Positions 50,218 through 60,129 of a stretch of 64,000 nucleotides of DNA are shown one piece after another. This DNA comes from Serratia sp. AKBS12. GTDB lineage: Bacteria > Pseudomonadota > Gammaproteobacteria > Enterobacterales > Enterobacteriaceae. The stretch is from contig NZ_JANUSB010000015.1 in the NCBI RefSeq assembly GCF_024793895.1, forward strand, positions 1,543,157 through 1,607,156, written 5' to 3'. Every line of letters starts with the position of its first letter. The stretch's first letter is position 1. The translations under genes and the position numbers were made by a program. A model generated the notes under the pieces. The model made no database searches. It saw nothing but the letters and a program-made list of their open reading frames with translations, and had not been told where the DNA came from.

Positions 50218-51083
50218 TGCTGGAAACTCTGCTGCAACCGTTCAATTACAACTACATGGTCAAGGCCATTTGGGTCAGCGCCATCGTCGGTGCCGCCTGC
50301 GCGTTCCTGTCGGCCTATCTGATGCTGAAAGGCTGGTCATTGATGGGCGATGCCCTGTCACACTCGGTGGTGCCCGGCGTTGCCGGTGCTTATGCCTTGG
50401 GACTGCCCTACGCCGCTGGCGCGTTCTTTACCGGTATGCTGGCAGCGCTGGCGATGACGCTGGTACGCCATGTTACCCGCCTGCGAGAAGACGCAATTAT
50501 CGGTTTTATCTTTTCTACCTTTTTTGCCGTCGGGCTGCTGATCGTCTCGCTAAATCCGACCTCGGTTAACGTGCAGTCGATTATTTTTGGCAATATCCTC
50601 GGCATCGCCGATGAGGATGTGCTGCAGGTAGAGATCATCATCGGCGTGTCGCTCGTTATTCTGTGCCTGGTGTGGAAAGACCTATTGGCGGTATTCTTCG
50701 ACGAAAGCCACGCGGTGTCGATTGGCCTGTCGCCGCTGCGGCTGAAAATCCTGTTCTTTACCCTGCTCAGTGCCTGCACCGTTGCGGCATTGCAAACCGT
50801 TGGCGCCATCCTGGTTATCGCCATGGTGATCACCCCTGGCGCAACCGCTTATTTGCTGACCGACCGCTTTAGCCGACTGGTGATCATCGCTATCGTGATC
50901 GGCGCGCTGACCAGCGGTATCGGCGCCTATTTAAGCTTCTTCCTTGATGGTGCCACCGGTGGCGTGATCGTCACCCTGCAAACCCTGATGTTCCTGCTGG
51001 CGTTCGTGCTGGCACCGAAACACGGCCTACTGGCGAGCAAACGTCGGGTGGCGCGCGCTGAACACAGCGGGGAGGAGCGCTGA
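50217..51083 (+). CDS. sitC: Mn/Fe ABC transporter permease
   Basis: 288 aa ABC-3 family permease with about eight membrane segments. Marks are FLSAYLMLKGWSLMGDALSH near the start and ILVIAMVITPGATAYLLTDR near residue 200. It shares ancestry with sitD next to it. The start overlaps the sitB stop by 1 base. Confidence 0.96.
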   Translation: MLETLLQPFNYNYMVKAIWVSAIVGAACAFLSAYLMLKGWSLMGDALSHSVVPGVAGAYALGLPYAAGAFFTGMLAALAMTLVRHVTRLREDAIIGFIFSTFFAVGLLIVSLNPTSVNVQSIIFGNILGIADEDVLQVEIIIGVSLVILCLVWKDLLAVFFDESHAVSIGLSPLRLKILFFTLLSACTVAALQTVGAILVIAMVITPGATAYLLTDRFSRLVIIAIVIGALTSGIGAYLSFFLDGATGGVIVTLQTLMFLLAFVLAPKHGLLASKRRVARAEHSGEER

Positions 51084-51949
51084 TGGAGATGTTGTATCAA
51101 TGGCTCAGCGAGCCCTTCGCCTATCCCTTTATGCAACGGGCGATCGTTGCCGCCATCGTTACCGGAGTGGTGTGCGCGGTACTGTCATGCTATCTGGTGC
51201 TCAAGGGCTGGTCGCTGATGGGCGACGCCATTTCTCACGCCGTACTGCCTGGTATCGTACTGGCATTCGTACTCGGTATTCCATTGGCCATTGGCGCGTT
51301 TCTCTCCGGTATCTTTTGCGCGCTCGCCACCGGTTATCTAAAGGAAAACAGCCGGGTAAAGGAAGATACGGTGATGGGCATCGTCTTTTCCGGTATGTTT
51401 GCCCTTGGGCTGGTACTGTTTTCGCGGGTGGATACCGATCAGCACCTGAGCCACATTCTGTTCGGCAACATGCTCGGCATCAGCGACGGCGAACTGAAGC
51501 AAACGCTGCTGATTGCCGGTATTACGCTGGCGGTGGTGCTGCTGAAACGCCAGGATCTGATGCTGTACTGCTTTGATCCCAGCCATGCGCGGGTGATTGG
51601 CCTGCCGGTCAAGCTGCTGCATTACGGGTTGCTGTGCCTACTGGCAATGACCATTGTCGCCTCGTTGCAGGCGGTGGGGGTGATTTTGGTGATCGCCATG
51701 CTGATAGCTCCGGGGATTATTGCCTTCCTGCTGTGCAGCAGTTTTGACCGCATGCTGCTGGTCGCTACCGTGGTGTCGGTGTTTTCCTGCGTGCTCGGCA
51801 CCTTGATCAGCTTCCATATCGATGGCGCAACCGGGCCATGCATCGTCATCGTACAGGCCGTGCTGTTCGTTATCGCCCTGCTCTATAGCCGCATCAAACC
51901 GTTACAACGTCACGAAAACCCATTGCTGGATGATAAATCCCGATCGTGA
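51083..51949 (+). CDS. sitD: Mn/Fe ABC transporter permease
   Basis: 288 aa ABC-3 permease, a paralogue of SitC: LSCYLVLKGWSLMGDAISHA, ILFGNMLGISDGELKQ, ILVIAMLIAPGIIAFLL. The two together form the membrane channel. The start overlaps the sitC stop by 1 base. No terminator with a T-run is visible in the 200 bases that follow. Confidence 0.96.
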   Translation: MEMLYQWLSEPFAYPFMQRAIVAAIVTGVVCAVLSCYLVLKGWSLMGDAISHAVLPGIVLAFVLGIPLAIGAFLSGIFCALATGYLKENSRVKEDTVMGIVFSGMFALGLVLFSRVDTDQHLSHILFGNMLGISDGELKQTLLIAGITLAVVLLKRQDLMLYCFDPSHARVIGLPVKLLHYGLLCLLAMTIVASLQAVGVILVIAMLIAPGIIAFLLCSSFDRMLLVATVVSVFSCVLGTLISFHIDGATGPCIVIVQAVLFVIALLYSRIKPLQRHENPLLDDKSRS

Positions 51950-52149
51950 TCCCCCATGCGCAGCGCAAGGCAAAACTAACCTTGACGCAGGAGTATTTAA
52001 ATTAATCAATAGCGTATATACTTTGACCACATGTGCGACGGTGACAAATACGCCTACGGCAAAACGCGGCTGTGCGCCACATCGTGTTTTCACCACGTCA
52101 AAGACGCTAAGCTAATGAAACAGCAGGCAACACAGAGGGGGGGAATACC

Positions 52150-53016
52150 ATGTGGCAAGCCGTTAGTCGTCTGTTAAGTGAACACCTTGGCAACGCAGAA
52201 ATCCGCGAAAGGACTGAACTGCCCGGTGGCGAAATCCACCCGGCGTGGCGCGTGAAGTACGGTGACAGCGAGGTGTTCGTCAAGTGCGATGCCCGCGAGC
52301 TGCTGCCGATTTTCACCGCCGAAGCGGATCAACTGGCATTGCTGGCGCGCAGTAAAACCGTGCACGTGCCGGAGGTCTACGGCGTCGGCAGCGATCGCGA
52401 ATACAGCTTCCTGCTGCTGGAATACCAGGCGCTCAAACCCCTGGACGCGCACGGTGCCTATTGTCTCGGACAACAGTTGGCACGTCTGCACCAGTGGAGC
52501 GAACAGCCGCAGTTCGGCCTCGACTTTGATAACGATCTTGCCACCACACCGCAGCCCAATACCTGGCAACGCCGCTGGGCCGAATTCTTTGCCGAGCAGC
52601 GCATCGGTTGGCAACTGCAGTTGGCGGCGGAAAAAGGCATGACCTTCGGTGACATCGATGAACTGGTGGACATCGTCTACCTGCGTTTACAAAACCACCA
52701 GCCACAACCTTCGTTATTGCATGGTGATTTGTGGCCAGCCAACTGCGCGATGACCGCCAACGGCCCAATGCTGTTCGACCCCGCCTGTTATTGGGGCGAT
52801 CGTGAATGCGATCTTGCCATGCTGCCGTTGTACCCGGAACTGCCGCCGCAAATATACGACGGCTATCAAAGCGTTTGGCCGTTGCCCGCCGACTTTATCG
52901 AGCGTCAGCCGCTGTATCAGCTCTATTATCTACTCAATCGCAGCAACCTGTTTGGCGGTCAGCACTTGGTCGCAGCGCAGCGCGCCATCGACACCCTGCT
53001 ACACCCTGGATCATAA
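52150..53016 (+). CDS. yniA: Fructosamine kinase family protein YniA
   Basis: 288 aa kinase-like fold. SEVFVKCDAREL supplies the ATP Lys, SLLHGDLWPANCAMT carries the catalytic Asp, and LFDPACYWGDRECDLAML the metal-binding Asp. The family phosphorylates ketosamines or related sugars to repair glycation. The E. coli enzyme is annotated as such by homology, and its substrate is not settled. It is convergent with yniB across a hairpin. Confidence 0.93.
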   Translation: MWQAVSRLLSEHLGNAEIRERTELPGGEIHPAWRVKYGDSEVFVKCDARELLPIFTAEADQLALLARSKTVHVPEVYGVGSDREYSFLLLEYQALKPLDAHGAYCLGQQLARLHQWSEQPQFGLDFDNDLATTPQPNTWQRRWAEFFAEQRIGWQLQLAAEKGMTFGDIDELVDIVYLRLQNHQPQPSLLHGDLWPANCAMTANGPMLFDPACYWGDRECDLAMLPLYPELPPQIYDGYQSVWPLPADFIERQPLYQLYYLLNRSNLFGGQHLVAAQRAIDTLLHPGS

Positions 53017-53037
53017 AAAAGGGCCCGTGACGGGCCC
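53015..53037. terminator. Hairpin between convergent yniA and yniB
   Basis: GGGCCCGT-G-ACGGGCCC stem with an A6 run on the left, so the T-run is on the minus strand and it serves yniB. It overlaps the yniA stop by two bases. Confidence 0.7.
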
Positions 53038-53065
53038 TGTCTGTTACCTGAACCTTGCCCGTCGC

Positions 53066-53626
53066 TCAGGCGCCGCCGGCCAGGCTCCCCAACAGTTTGA
53101 TGACGAAATAGGCCACCACCGCTATCACGATTGGCAAAATATACAGCGGGAAGTACTGTAAGAAAATGGTGTGGTGCGGCAGGGTAATACGCTGTTCCAA
53201 TTGTACCCGCGTTAGCCCTTCACTCCCCTTGGCCTGTTCGAGGATCAGTTGATCTTCCAGACGTTCGCGGATGAACCTCACTTGCCGTGACATGCGCGCC
53301 CCGGAAGCGCACAGCGCCAGCCCGACAAAAATAAGGAAATAGATAAGGATAAACATCAGATTGCCGCCACTGAACAGGCTTTTATCAAGATTCGGCACCG
53401 GCGAGTTATACCAGAACAGATTAAGAAACGGCGTATTGAAACGCACCATATCCACCATCACATGCACAAAGTCCAGCATCACCGCATTGATGCCTTTGGT
53501 TTTTTCACTGTGTTGATAGATAAAGTTCAGCAGTGAAATCAGCGTCGACAGCAACGCCGGGATGAATACCAGCCATCCCAGGATACGTTTAATGATGGCA
53601 ATACGCCCTGCCTGTTGATACGTCAT
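53066..53626 (-). CDS. yniB: Inner-membrane protein YniB
   Basis: 186 aa, four hydrophobic segments. It follows E. coli YniB closely: TYQQAGRIAIIKRILGW, GINAVMLDFVHVMVDM, NTPFLNLFWYNSPVPNL, LPHHTIFLQYFPLYILP. Function is unknown. Flanked by yniA, as in E. coli. Confidence 0.92.
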   Translation of the reverse strand: MTYQQAGRIAIIKRILGWLVFIPALLSTLISLLNFIYQHSEKTKGINAVMLDFVHVMVDMVRFNTPFLNLFWYNSPVPNLDKSLFSGGNLMFILIYFLIFVGLALCASGARMSRQVRFIRERLEDQLILEQAKGSEGLTRVQLEQRITLPHHTIFLQYFPLYILPIVIAVVAYFVIKLLGSLAGGA

Positions 53627-53820
53627 GGATTCCCCTTGTTAGCGACGCAGCCGTAATGGCCTAAGTCTACCCGTTGTTGCCAGGATGCGCCCACCGTTTT
53701 CTTTACACAGATCGGGCGGAATTATCCGATATCAACAGCTTAGTGTCTAAGCACGCCGACAGCGCTGTTTTTTCGCATCGCGTTATACTGTTATCCCAAC
53801 GCATGATAAAAGGAACGATA

Positions 53821-55092
53821 ATGATTCGGCTGATCGTCTTGCTGCTCGGCGCTCAGGCACTGCACGGGCAACGCCGCGCTTTATGGTTGTTTGGCTGGTT
53901 TTGGATCATCACTGGCGTACTGATGCTGGTGGATGTGTTGCAGGACGGGCGTTCACTGCTGGCGCTGGATGCGTTGGCGCTGATGCTGGCGCTCGAGGGG
54001 CTGGTGGCCATCTCGGCTGCATTGGTGATTGGTGGCAACGGCCGGCCGGTACTGCTCAAGGGCTTCGGCTTTATTTTCATGGCATTGCTGGTGTTCGACG
54101 TGCCGGCCGACGGTAATATCATTTCCAGCGTGGTATTCGGCAGCGCGCTGCTGCTGGACGGGGTGGTGCGCATCGCATCTTCAACCGTGATCCAGCACCG
54201 CCGCTGGAAGGTTGTCGCCCTGGCCGGTAGCGGCGAACTGCTGTTGTCGCTGATGATTTTCATTGGCTGGCCGGCTCCGCATCGCATGACGGTGCCCTTT
54301 TGCTTCGGCCTGATGATGATCCTCTCTGGCTGGGCCCTGCTGCGCATTTCGCGCCGCCTGATGCACTTTGCCCTTAATCGGCACCACACCGCAGTGCCGA
54401 CGCACACTGCTACACAGCCGCTGACGGTATATGTCTGGACCCCGCTTGGCTCGGCGAAAGATGCACGCCGTCGTTATATCGTTGACCGTTACATTGCCGC
54501 AGTCGACGGTGCAGGCGTGATCTCCACCGGCCATACGGCGCTGGAACTAGCTCCTGATATCTATATCAGCCACTATCCGCGCGATGACATCGATCGGTCG
54601 GCGCAAGATTTTCGCCGTTTGCTGCATGCCGGGGAACAGAACAACGTCGCCGGACGTTTTCTACCCAATTTGCAACAGGAAACGGCCGAGTGGTGCCCAC
54701 CGGACAAACATATTCACTTCTGCCGCTATAATCCCAGCGCGCTGCGCGCCTTCTGGCAACACTACCGTCAAGACGACACCTACAACTTGACGCGACGCAA
54801 CTGCTCTACCACGGTGATTAGCGCGCTGGACAGCGCCCTGGAAGGCGTACTGGGTGGCCAGCAGCTATGGCGTCGCTTTCTGATGTTGGCACTGGATCCT
54901 AATCTGTGGGTGCTGGCGATGCTGCGCAGTCGCGGTGAAAGCATGACCTGGACGCCGGGGTTGGTGCTGGACTATACCCGCATGCTGAAGCAGGTGACTG
55001 AACACCAGGATCAACGCTGGCTACTGAAATTACGCAAGCTGACACAGCGCCTGACGGCAATTCCCCGTAGGCAGCGGCGGCAAAAGTTTTAG
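53821..55092 (+). CDS. DUF308/HdeD-like membrane domain fused to a papain-like peptidase domain
   Basis: 423 aa. Residues 1-175 hold six hydrophobic segments arranged as two repeats of the HdeD/DUF308 type (LFGWFWIITGVLMLVDVLQD). Residues 200-395 form a soluble domain with His238 in STGHTALEL, an aspartate-rich stretch after it, and Cys328 in TRRNCSTTVISALDSALEG. The His-before-Cys order is that of permuted NlpC/P60 or LRAT-like folds. A basic tail ends the protein. AAGGA precedes the ATG at 53821. It lies between yniB and hxpB, which are close neighbours in E. coli. The catalytic role is inferred. Confidence 0.75.
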   Translation: MIRLIVLLLGAQALHGQRRALWLFGWFWIITGVLMLVDVLQDGRSLLALDALALMLALEGLVAISAALVIGGNGRPVLLKGFGFIFMALLVFDVPADGNIISSVVFGSALLLDGVVRIASSTVIQHRRWKVVALAGSGELLLSLMIFIGWPAPHRMTVPFCFGLMMILSGWALLRISRRLMHFALNRHHTAVPTHTATQPLTVYVWTPLGSAKDARRRYIVDRYIAAVDGAGVISTGHTALELAPDIYISHYPRDDIDRSAQDFRRLLHAGEQNNVAGRFLPNLQQETAEWCPPDKHIHFCRYNPSALRAFWQHYRQDDTYNLTRRNCSTTVISALDSALEGVLGGQQLWRRFLMLALDPNLWVLAMLRSRGESMTWTPGLVLDYTRMLKQVTEHQDQRWLLKLRKLTQRLTAIPRRQRRQKF

Positions 55093-55158
55093 TCGCGTCG
55101 GCGACAATGCTACAGTAATGCCAATTTTTCCACATGGCGCCCGCAGGAGTGACCGCTA

Positions 55159-55824
55159 ATGGCCTATTCGCAACAGATTGAAAGCGCAATTTTTGATATG
55201 GACGGCTTACTGATTGACTCCGAGCCGCTATGGCTGCAGGCGGAGCTGGATATTTTCGGCGCGCTTGGCCTCGACCTTTCCGATCGGCACAATCTGCCAG
55301 ATACCCTCGGCCTGCGTATCGATCTGGTGGTCAAGCTATGGTATCAGGCCATGCCATGGCAAGGCCCTTCGCTGGAACAGGTGTCGGCACGCATCATTGA
55401 GCGCGCCATTGAACTGGTGCACGAAACGCGTCCACTATTGCCGGGGGTACAGCAAGCGCTTGAACTGTGCCGCGCCCAGGGTCTGAAGATCGGACTGGCG
55501 TCTGCCTCACCGCTGCACATGCAACAGCAGGTGCTGAAGATGTTTGAGTTGGAACCCTATTTTGATCGATTGGTTTCGGCTGAATATTTACCTTACAGTA
55601 AACCGCACCCGGAAGTTTACCTGATCGCGGCCGAACGTCTGGGCAGCGATCCGCTGCGCTGCATCACGCTGGAGGATTCGTTCAACGGCATGATCGCCAC
55701 CAAAGCGGCGCGTATGCGTTCGATAGTGATCCCGGCCCAGGAATACAGCCAGGATCCGCGCTGGGCATTGGCAGACTACCAATTGTCGTCCCTCGAACAG
55801 CTGACACCGGCACACCTGACATAA
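55159..55824 (+). CDS. hxpB: Hexitol phosphatase (2-deoxyglucose-6-phosphatase) HxpB
   Basis: 221 aa HAD-like phosphatase. Motif I is AIFDMDGLLIDSEPLW, motif II is GLASASPLHM, Lys is in YSKPHPEVYL and motif IV is ITLEDSFNGMIATKAA. Close to E. coli YniC/HxpB throughout. It acts on small sugar phosphates in the cytoplasm. Confidence 0.94.
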   Translation: MAYSQQIESAIFDMDGLLIDSEPLWLQAELDIFGALGLDLSDRHNLPDTLGLRIDLVVKLWYQAMPWQGPSLEQVSARIIERAIELVHETRPLLPGVQQALELCRAQGLKIGLASASPLHMQQQVLKMFELEPYFDRLVSAEYLPYSKPHPEVYLIAAERLGSDPLRCITLEDSFNGMIATKAARMRSIVIPAQEYSQDPRWALADYQLSSLEQLTPAHLT

Positions 55825-55848
55825 TCCCCATCCTCATATCGTTTACTG

Positions 55849-55875
55849 CACACTGCCGACTTGGCAGTGTGTTTT
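55849..55875 (+). terminator. hxpB terminator
   Basis: CACACTGCC-GACTT-GGCAGTGTG is a perfect 9-bp stem followed by TTTT, 25 bases past the hxpB stop. Confidence 0.8.
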
Positions 55876-55914
55876 CGCACTGCCAGTCAAAAACTACGAC
55901 CGCCATCAAAATTA

Positions 55915-55933
55915 AATAAAACATTATTTCATT
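55915..55933 (+). promoter_or_regulatory. KdgR operator upstream of kduI
   Basis: AATAAAACATTATTTCATT fits the KdgR consensus AATRAAAYRNYRTTTYATT at every position. It lies about 140 bases before kduI. The kdgR gene is in the same window at 60130. Confidence 0.85.
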
Positions 55934-56075
55934 TTTATTGAATTCATATACCGACCACCCTATGCTGTCGCCATAACAGAAAGCGCCGGGCAGGCGGTCG
56001 CCGCTGTCACTGCCACGCAGCGTCACCGTTTGACCGGTGCTTTCTTCCTGTCACTTCAGCAAGCGAGGCATTGAG

Positions 56076-56912
56076 ATGGACGTCCGTCAAAGCATTCACA
56101 GCGACCATGCTAAACAGCTAGATACCGCCGGGTTACGCCGCGAATTTCTGATCGAAAACATCTTTGAGGCCGATAGGTACACCATGACCTACAGCCACAT
56201 CGATCGGATTATCGTTGGCGGTATCAAACCGGTGAATAAAACGGTCAGCATCGGTGACGAAGTCGGCAAGCAACTGGGCGTCAGTTATTTTCTGGAGCGC
56301 CGCGAACTGGGGGTGATCAACATTGGTGGTGCCGGGACCATCGTGGTAGATGGACAGCGCTATGAAATTGGCAATCAGCAAGCACTGTATGTGGGTCAGG
56401 GAGCCAGGCAGGTTGAATTCAGCAGCACTGATGCCAGCCATCCCGCCAAGTTCTACTACAACAGCGCGCCAGCGCATACCGCGTATCCCAACCGGAAAAT
56501 AACTCTGGAAGAAGCCTCGCCGCAAACGCTGGGCGATAACGCCACCAGCAACCGTCGCACCATCAACAAATTCATCGTGCCGGATGTGCTGCCAACCTGC
56601 CAGCTCACCATGGGCCTGACCACGCTGGCGGAAGGCAATTTGTGGAACACTATGCCATGCCACACCCACGAGCGGCGTATGGAAGTGTATTTCTATTTCG
56701 ATATGGACGAGGACACCGCGGTATTTCATATGATGGGTCAACCGCAGGAAACCCGACATCTGCTGGTACACAATGAACAGGCGGTGATTTCACCGAGCTG
56801 GTCAATCCATTCCGGCGTCGGCACCAAGCGATACACCTTTATCTGGGGCATGATTGGCGAGAATCAGGTCTTCGGCGATATGGACCATGTCGCCGTTAGC
56901 GATTTACGCTAA
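56076..56912 (+). CDS. kduI: 5-dehydro-4-deoxy-D-glucuronate isomerase
   Basis: 278 aa, equal to E. coli. It isomerises 5-keto-4-deoxyuronate to 2,5-diketo-3-deoxygluconate in pectin and hexuronate breakdown. Zinc ligands are in [15 protein letters not shown] and the His of [14 protein letters not shown] lies upstream of the ATG at 56076. First gene of kduID, behind a KdgR box. Confidence 0.96.
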   Translation: MDVRQSIHSDHAKQLDTAGLRREFLIENIFEADRYTMTYSHIDRIIVGGIKPVNKTVSIGDEVGKQLGVSYFLERRELGVINIGGAGTIVVDGQRYEIGNQQALYVGQGARQVEFSSTDASHPAKFYYNSAPAHTAYPNRKITLEEASPQTLGDNATSNRRTINKFIVPDVLPTCQLTMGLTTLAEGNLWNTMPCHTHERRMEVYFYFDMDEDTAVFHMMGQPQETRHLLVHNEQAVISPSWSIHSGVGTKRYTFIWGMIGENQVFGDMDHVAVSDLR

Positions 56913-56944
56913 TCCCCCTTTCCGAACCGCGAGAGAAGCTGGCT

Positions 56945-57706
56945 ATGATTCTAGATTCCTTTGATCTGAAAGGTAAAGTGGCGCTGGTGACCGGATGTGA
57001 TACCGGACTGGGTCAGGGTATGGCTATCGGGCTGGCGCAGGCCGGTTGCGACATCATTGGCGTTAACCGCAGCGATCCGCAACAAACTCGCGACCAGATC
57101 GGCGCACTGGGCCGGCGCTTTCTGACGCTACGCGCCGATCTGAGCAGCGTGGCGGTGATCCCGGGCTTACTGGAACAGGCCATTGCCGAATTCGGCCGCA
57201 TAGACATTCTGATCAATAACGCCGGCATAATTCGTCGCGAAGATGCAATTAACTTCAGCGAAAAAGACTGGGATGACGTGATGAATGTGAACATCAAAAC
57301 CGTGTTCTTTCTGTCGCAAGCGGTGGCGCGTCAATTTATCAAACAGGGGTCCGGCGGCAAAATCATCAATATCGCCTCAATGCTGTCTTACCAGGGCGGC
57401 ATTCGCGTACCATCCTATACTGCCTCGAAGAGCGCGGTGATGGGCGTAACCCGCCTATTGGCCAATGAATGGGCCAAACACGGTATTAACGTCAATGCTC
57501 TCGCGCCAGGTTACATGGCCACCAACAATACTCAACAGTTGCGCGCCGATGAGGAACGTAATCAGGCGATTCTCGAGCGTATCCCTGCCGGCCGCTGGGG
57601 GCTGCCGCAGGACATGATGGGGCCTGTGGTGTTTCTGGCCTCGGCCGCCTCTGATTATGTCAATGGCTATACCATGGCGGTCGACGGGGGCTGGCTGGCA
57701 CGTTGA
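56945..57706 (+). CDS. kduD: 2-dehydro-3-deoxy-D-gluconate 5-dehydrogenase
   Basis: 253 aa short-chain dehydrogenase. The cofactor motif is VTGCDTGLGQGMAIGLA, NNAG is in ILINNAGIIRREDA, and the catalytic Tyr-Lys in VPSYTASKSAVMGVTRL. It reduces the KduI product to 2-keto-3-deoxygluconate. It follows kduI by 32 bases and ends at a strong terminator. Confidence 0.96.
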   Translation: MILDSFDLKGKVALVTGCDTGLGQGMAIGLAQAGCDIIGVNRSDPQQTRDQIGALGRRFLTLRADLSSVAVIPGLLEQAIAEFGRIDILINNAGIIRREDAINFSEKDWDDVMNVNIKTVFFLSQAVARQFIKQGSGGKIINIASMLSYQGGIRVPSYTASKSAVMGVTRLLANEWAKHGINVNALAPGYMATNNTQQLRADEERNQAILERIPAGRWGLPQDMMGPVVFLASAASDYVNGYTMAVDGGWLAR

Positions 57707-57734
57707 TTCCCGCCACCAAATCACACCGACCAGG

Positions 57735-57758
57735 GGCTCCGCAAGGAGCCTTTTTTTT
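57735..57758 (+). terminator. kduID terminator
   Basis: GGCTCC-GCAA-GGAGCC stem followed directly by eight T, 28 bases past the kduD stop. Confidence 0.9.
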
Positions 57759-57875
57759 GTGCCGCATGACAATCTCGTCGCCAGCAGCGCGGAAATTGTC
57801 CAACCCATTGTAAATTCGGCGATTTAAACAATTAGTTACAGCGTCACCCATTCCATTACTGTGCAAATCCCCATA

Positions 57876-57895
57876 TACTGGATAAATTACCAGTT
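57876..57895 (+). promoter_or_regulatory. LexA (SOS) box upstream of ydjM
   Basis: TACTGGATAAATTACCAGTT has the CTG-N10-CAG core with an AT-rich middle, as LexA requires. It ends 22 bases before the ydjM start. E. coli ydjM is a known LexA target. Confidence 0.75.
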
Positions 57896-57917
57896 TAGCA
57901 TCCGGAATTGCAACAGC

Positions 57918-58466
57918 ATGACTGCGGAAGGACATCTTATTTTTTCTGTCGCTTGCGCGATCTTCGCCAAGAAAGCAGAAGTGACACCGGTGCTGGCCAA
58001 CGGCGACTGGTGGCACATCATACCCGCAGCCTTGCTGACGTCTTTATTACCGGATATCGATCATCCCAAATCGGTGCTTGGCCAACGCTTGCGCTGGGTA
58101 GCGATCCCCATCGCACGTGCCTTCGGCCATCGTGGCTTTACCCACAGCCTGTTGGCCATCGTCGGCGGCGTGATGCTGTTCAACCTCGATGTACCGCGCA
58201 GTTGGCCTATCCCCCCCGATGTCTTGCATGCCATGATCATCGGCTACTTTAGCCATCTGCTGGCTGACATGCTTACTCCCGCCGGCGTTCCCCTGTTATG
58301 GCCCTGCCGCTGGCGTTTTCGCCTGCCGCTGCTAAATTCACAAAAGGGCAATCAGCTGGAACGTGTCCTGTGTCTTTGTCTAGTCGCTTTTGCCATCTAC
58401 TGGCAAGGAGACTGCACCATTCCGGTGCAGTCATATTTTGAGCAGTTAAAAAATATTAGACTGTGA
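57918..58466 (+). CDS. ydjM: Inner-membrane metal-dependent hydrolase family protein YdjM
   Basis: 182 aa, LexA-regulated DUF457/YdjM family with four hydrophobic segments. Metal-binding blocks are TAEGHLIFSVACAIFAKKAE (His near the start), LLPDIDHPKSVLGQRL, FGHRGFTHSLLAI and FSHLLADMLTPAGVPLLWP. Biochemical function is not established. The C-terminus differs from E. coli YdjM. Confidence 0.93.
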   Translation: MTAEGHLIFSVACAIFAKKAEVTPVLANGDWWHIIPAALLTSLLPDIDHPKSVLGQRLRWVAIPIARAFGHRGFTHSLLAIVGGVMLFNLDVPRSWPIPPDVLHAMIIGYFSHLLADMLTPAGVPLLWPCRWRFRLPLLNSQKGNQLERVLCLCLVAFAIYWQGDCTIPVQSYFEQLKNIRL

Positions 58467-58649
58467 TCACGAAATTTCGGTGTTTTTATATCCATAGTGG
58501 CGAATTATCGAGCAAAAAATTACCGTGAGTTATATCACATTCGATTTGGATATAAGGATGGTGCCGCGCAAACTGATACCATATCGTCATCGCTACATCG
58601 TGGTGCGTAGCCATTTTTAAACTATAAAAAAGATATTGGAGACACGGGG

Positions 58650-60041
58650 ATGAATCTACCGCTCGTAATTAACGTGCTGGTTTTTGTCGCCCTCCTTTTG
58701 CTGTTGGCGCAAACTCGCCATAAGCAATGGAGTCTGGCAAAAAAAGTTCTGGTCGGTTTGGTGGTTGGCGTGGTGTTTGGCCTCGCATTGCAACTGATCT
58801 ATGGCGCAGACAATCCGCTACTGAAAGAATCCATTGGCTGGTTCAACATCGTCGGTAACGGCTATGTGCAACTGCTGCAAATGATCGTGATGCCGCTGGT
58901 GTTTGTCTCAATTCTGAGCGCCGTCGCCAAACTGCATAATGCGTCATCATTGGGCAAAATCAGCGTGCTGACCATTGGTACCCTGCTGTTTACCACGCTG
59001 ATCGCCGCGTTGGTCGGGGTGTTGGTAACCAATCTGTTCGGCCTGACCGCCGAAGGACTGGTGCAAGGTACGCAAGAAAGCGCACGTCTGTCGGCAATTC
59101 AGAGTAACTATGTCGGAAAAGTGGCCGATCTGACGGTGCCACAGCTGATACTGTCGTTCGTGCCGAAGAATCCGTTTGCCGATCTGACCGGCGCCAGCCC
59201 AACCTCAATCATCAGCGTGGTGATCTTCGCCGCCTTCCTCGGCGTCGCGGCACTGCAATTAATGAAAGACGATCAGGCCAAAGGCCAACGCGTACTGAAT
59301 GCCATTGACACTCTGCAGTCCTGGGTGATGAAACTGGTGCGTCTGGTGATGAAACTGACCCCGTACGGCGTCATGGCGCTGATGACCAAAGTGGTCGCTG
59401 GTTCCAACATTCACGATATCATCAAGCTGGGCAGCTTTGTGGTTGCCTCCTATCTGGGGCTGGCGATCATGTTCGCAGTACATGCGCTGCTGCTGTCGTT
59501 CACCGGCGTTAATCCGGCGAAGTTCTTCCGCAAGGTCTGGCCGGTGATCACCTTCGCCTTTACCAGCCGCTCCAGCGCCGCCAGCATCCCGCTTAACGTG
59601 GAAGCGCAAACGCGCCGTCTGGGTGTGCCAGAGTCGATTGCCAGCTTCTCCGCCTCGTTCGGAGCCACCATTGGCCAGAACGGCTGTGCCGGCCTGTATC
59701 CGGCCATGCTGGCGGTAATGGTTGCCCCTACCGTCGGCATCAACCCGCTGGATCCGTTATGGATCGCCACGCTGGTTGGCATCGTCACGCTCAGCTCGGC
59801 CGGCGTTGCTGGCGTGGGTGGTGGCGCGACCTTTGCCGCGCTAATCGTGCTGCCGGCGATGGGTCTGCCGGTGACGCTGGTCGCACTGCTGATTTCGGTT
59901 GAACCGCTGATTGACATGGGTCGTACCGCGTTGAACGTCAGTGGTTCTATGACCGCCGGCACCATCACCAGCCAGTTGATGAAGCAAACTGACAAAAGCA
60001 TCATGAACAGCGAAGACGAAGCGGAACTGGTTCATCAATAA
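58650..60041 (+). CDS. tcyP: L-cystine / cystine-like symporter TcyP (YdjN)
   Basis: 463 aa, the E. coli length. Dicarboxylate/amino acid:cation symporter fold with the binding segments [40 protein letters not shown], and a final hairpin [20 protein letters not shown]. It imports cystine and sulfocysteine. It is followed by a strong terminator. The 180-base leader must contain the promoter, but no CysB box was recognised. Confidence 0.96.
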   Translation: MNLPLVINVLVFVALLLLLAQTRHKQWSLAKKVLVGLVVGVVFGLALQLIYGADNPLLKESIGWFNIVGNGYVQLLQMIVMPLVFVSILSAVAKLHNASSLGKISVLTIGTLLFTTLIAALVGVLVTNLFGLTAEGLVQGTQESARLSAIQSNYVGKVADLTVPQLILSFVPKNPFADLTGASPTSIISVVIFAAFLGVAALQLMKDDQAKGQRVLNAIDTLQSWVMKLVRLVMKLTPYGVMALMTKVVAGSNIHDIIKLGSFVVASYLGLAIMFAVHALLLSFTGVNPAKFFRKVWPVITFAFTSRSSAASIPLNVEAQTRRLGVPESIASFSASFGATIGQNGCAGLYPAMLAVMVAPTVGINPLDPLWIATLVGIVTLSSAGVAGVGGGATFAALIVLPAMGLPVTLVALLISVEPLIDMGRTALNVSGSMTAGTITSQLMKQTDKSIMNSEDEAELVHQ

Positions 60042-60062
60042 CCTTGCCCGCTGCAATAAAAA

Positions 60063-60086
60063 ACCGGCGCAATCGCCGGTTTTTTT
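60063..60086 (+). terminator. tcyP terminator
   Basis: ACCGGCG-CAAT-CGCCGGT stem followed by T6, with As on the left. It lies 21 bases past the tcyP stop and also faces the kdgR 3' end. Confidence 0.9.
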
Positions 60087-60129
60087 ATGTCTGTCTGCCG
60101 CCTCTCGCGGGTTACAGGGCACCGCACCG

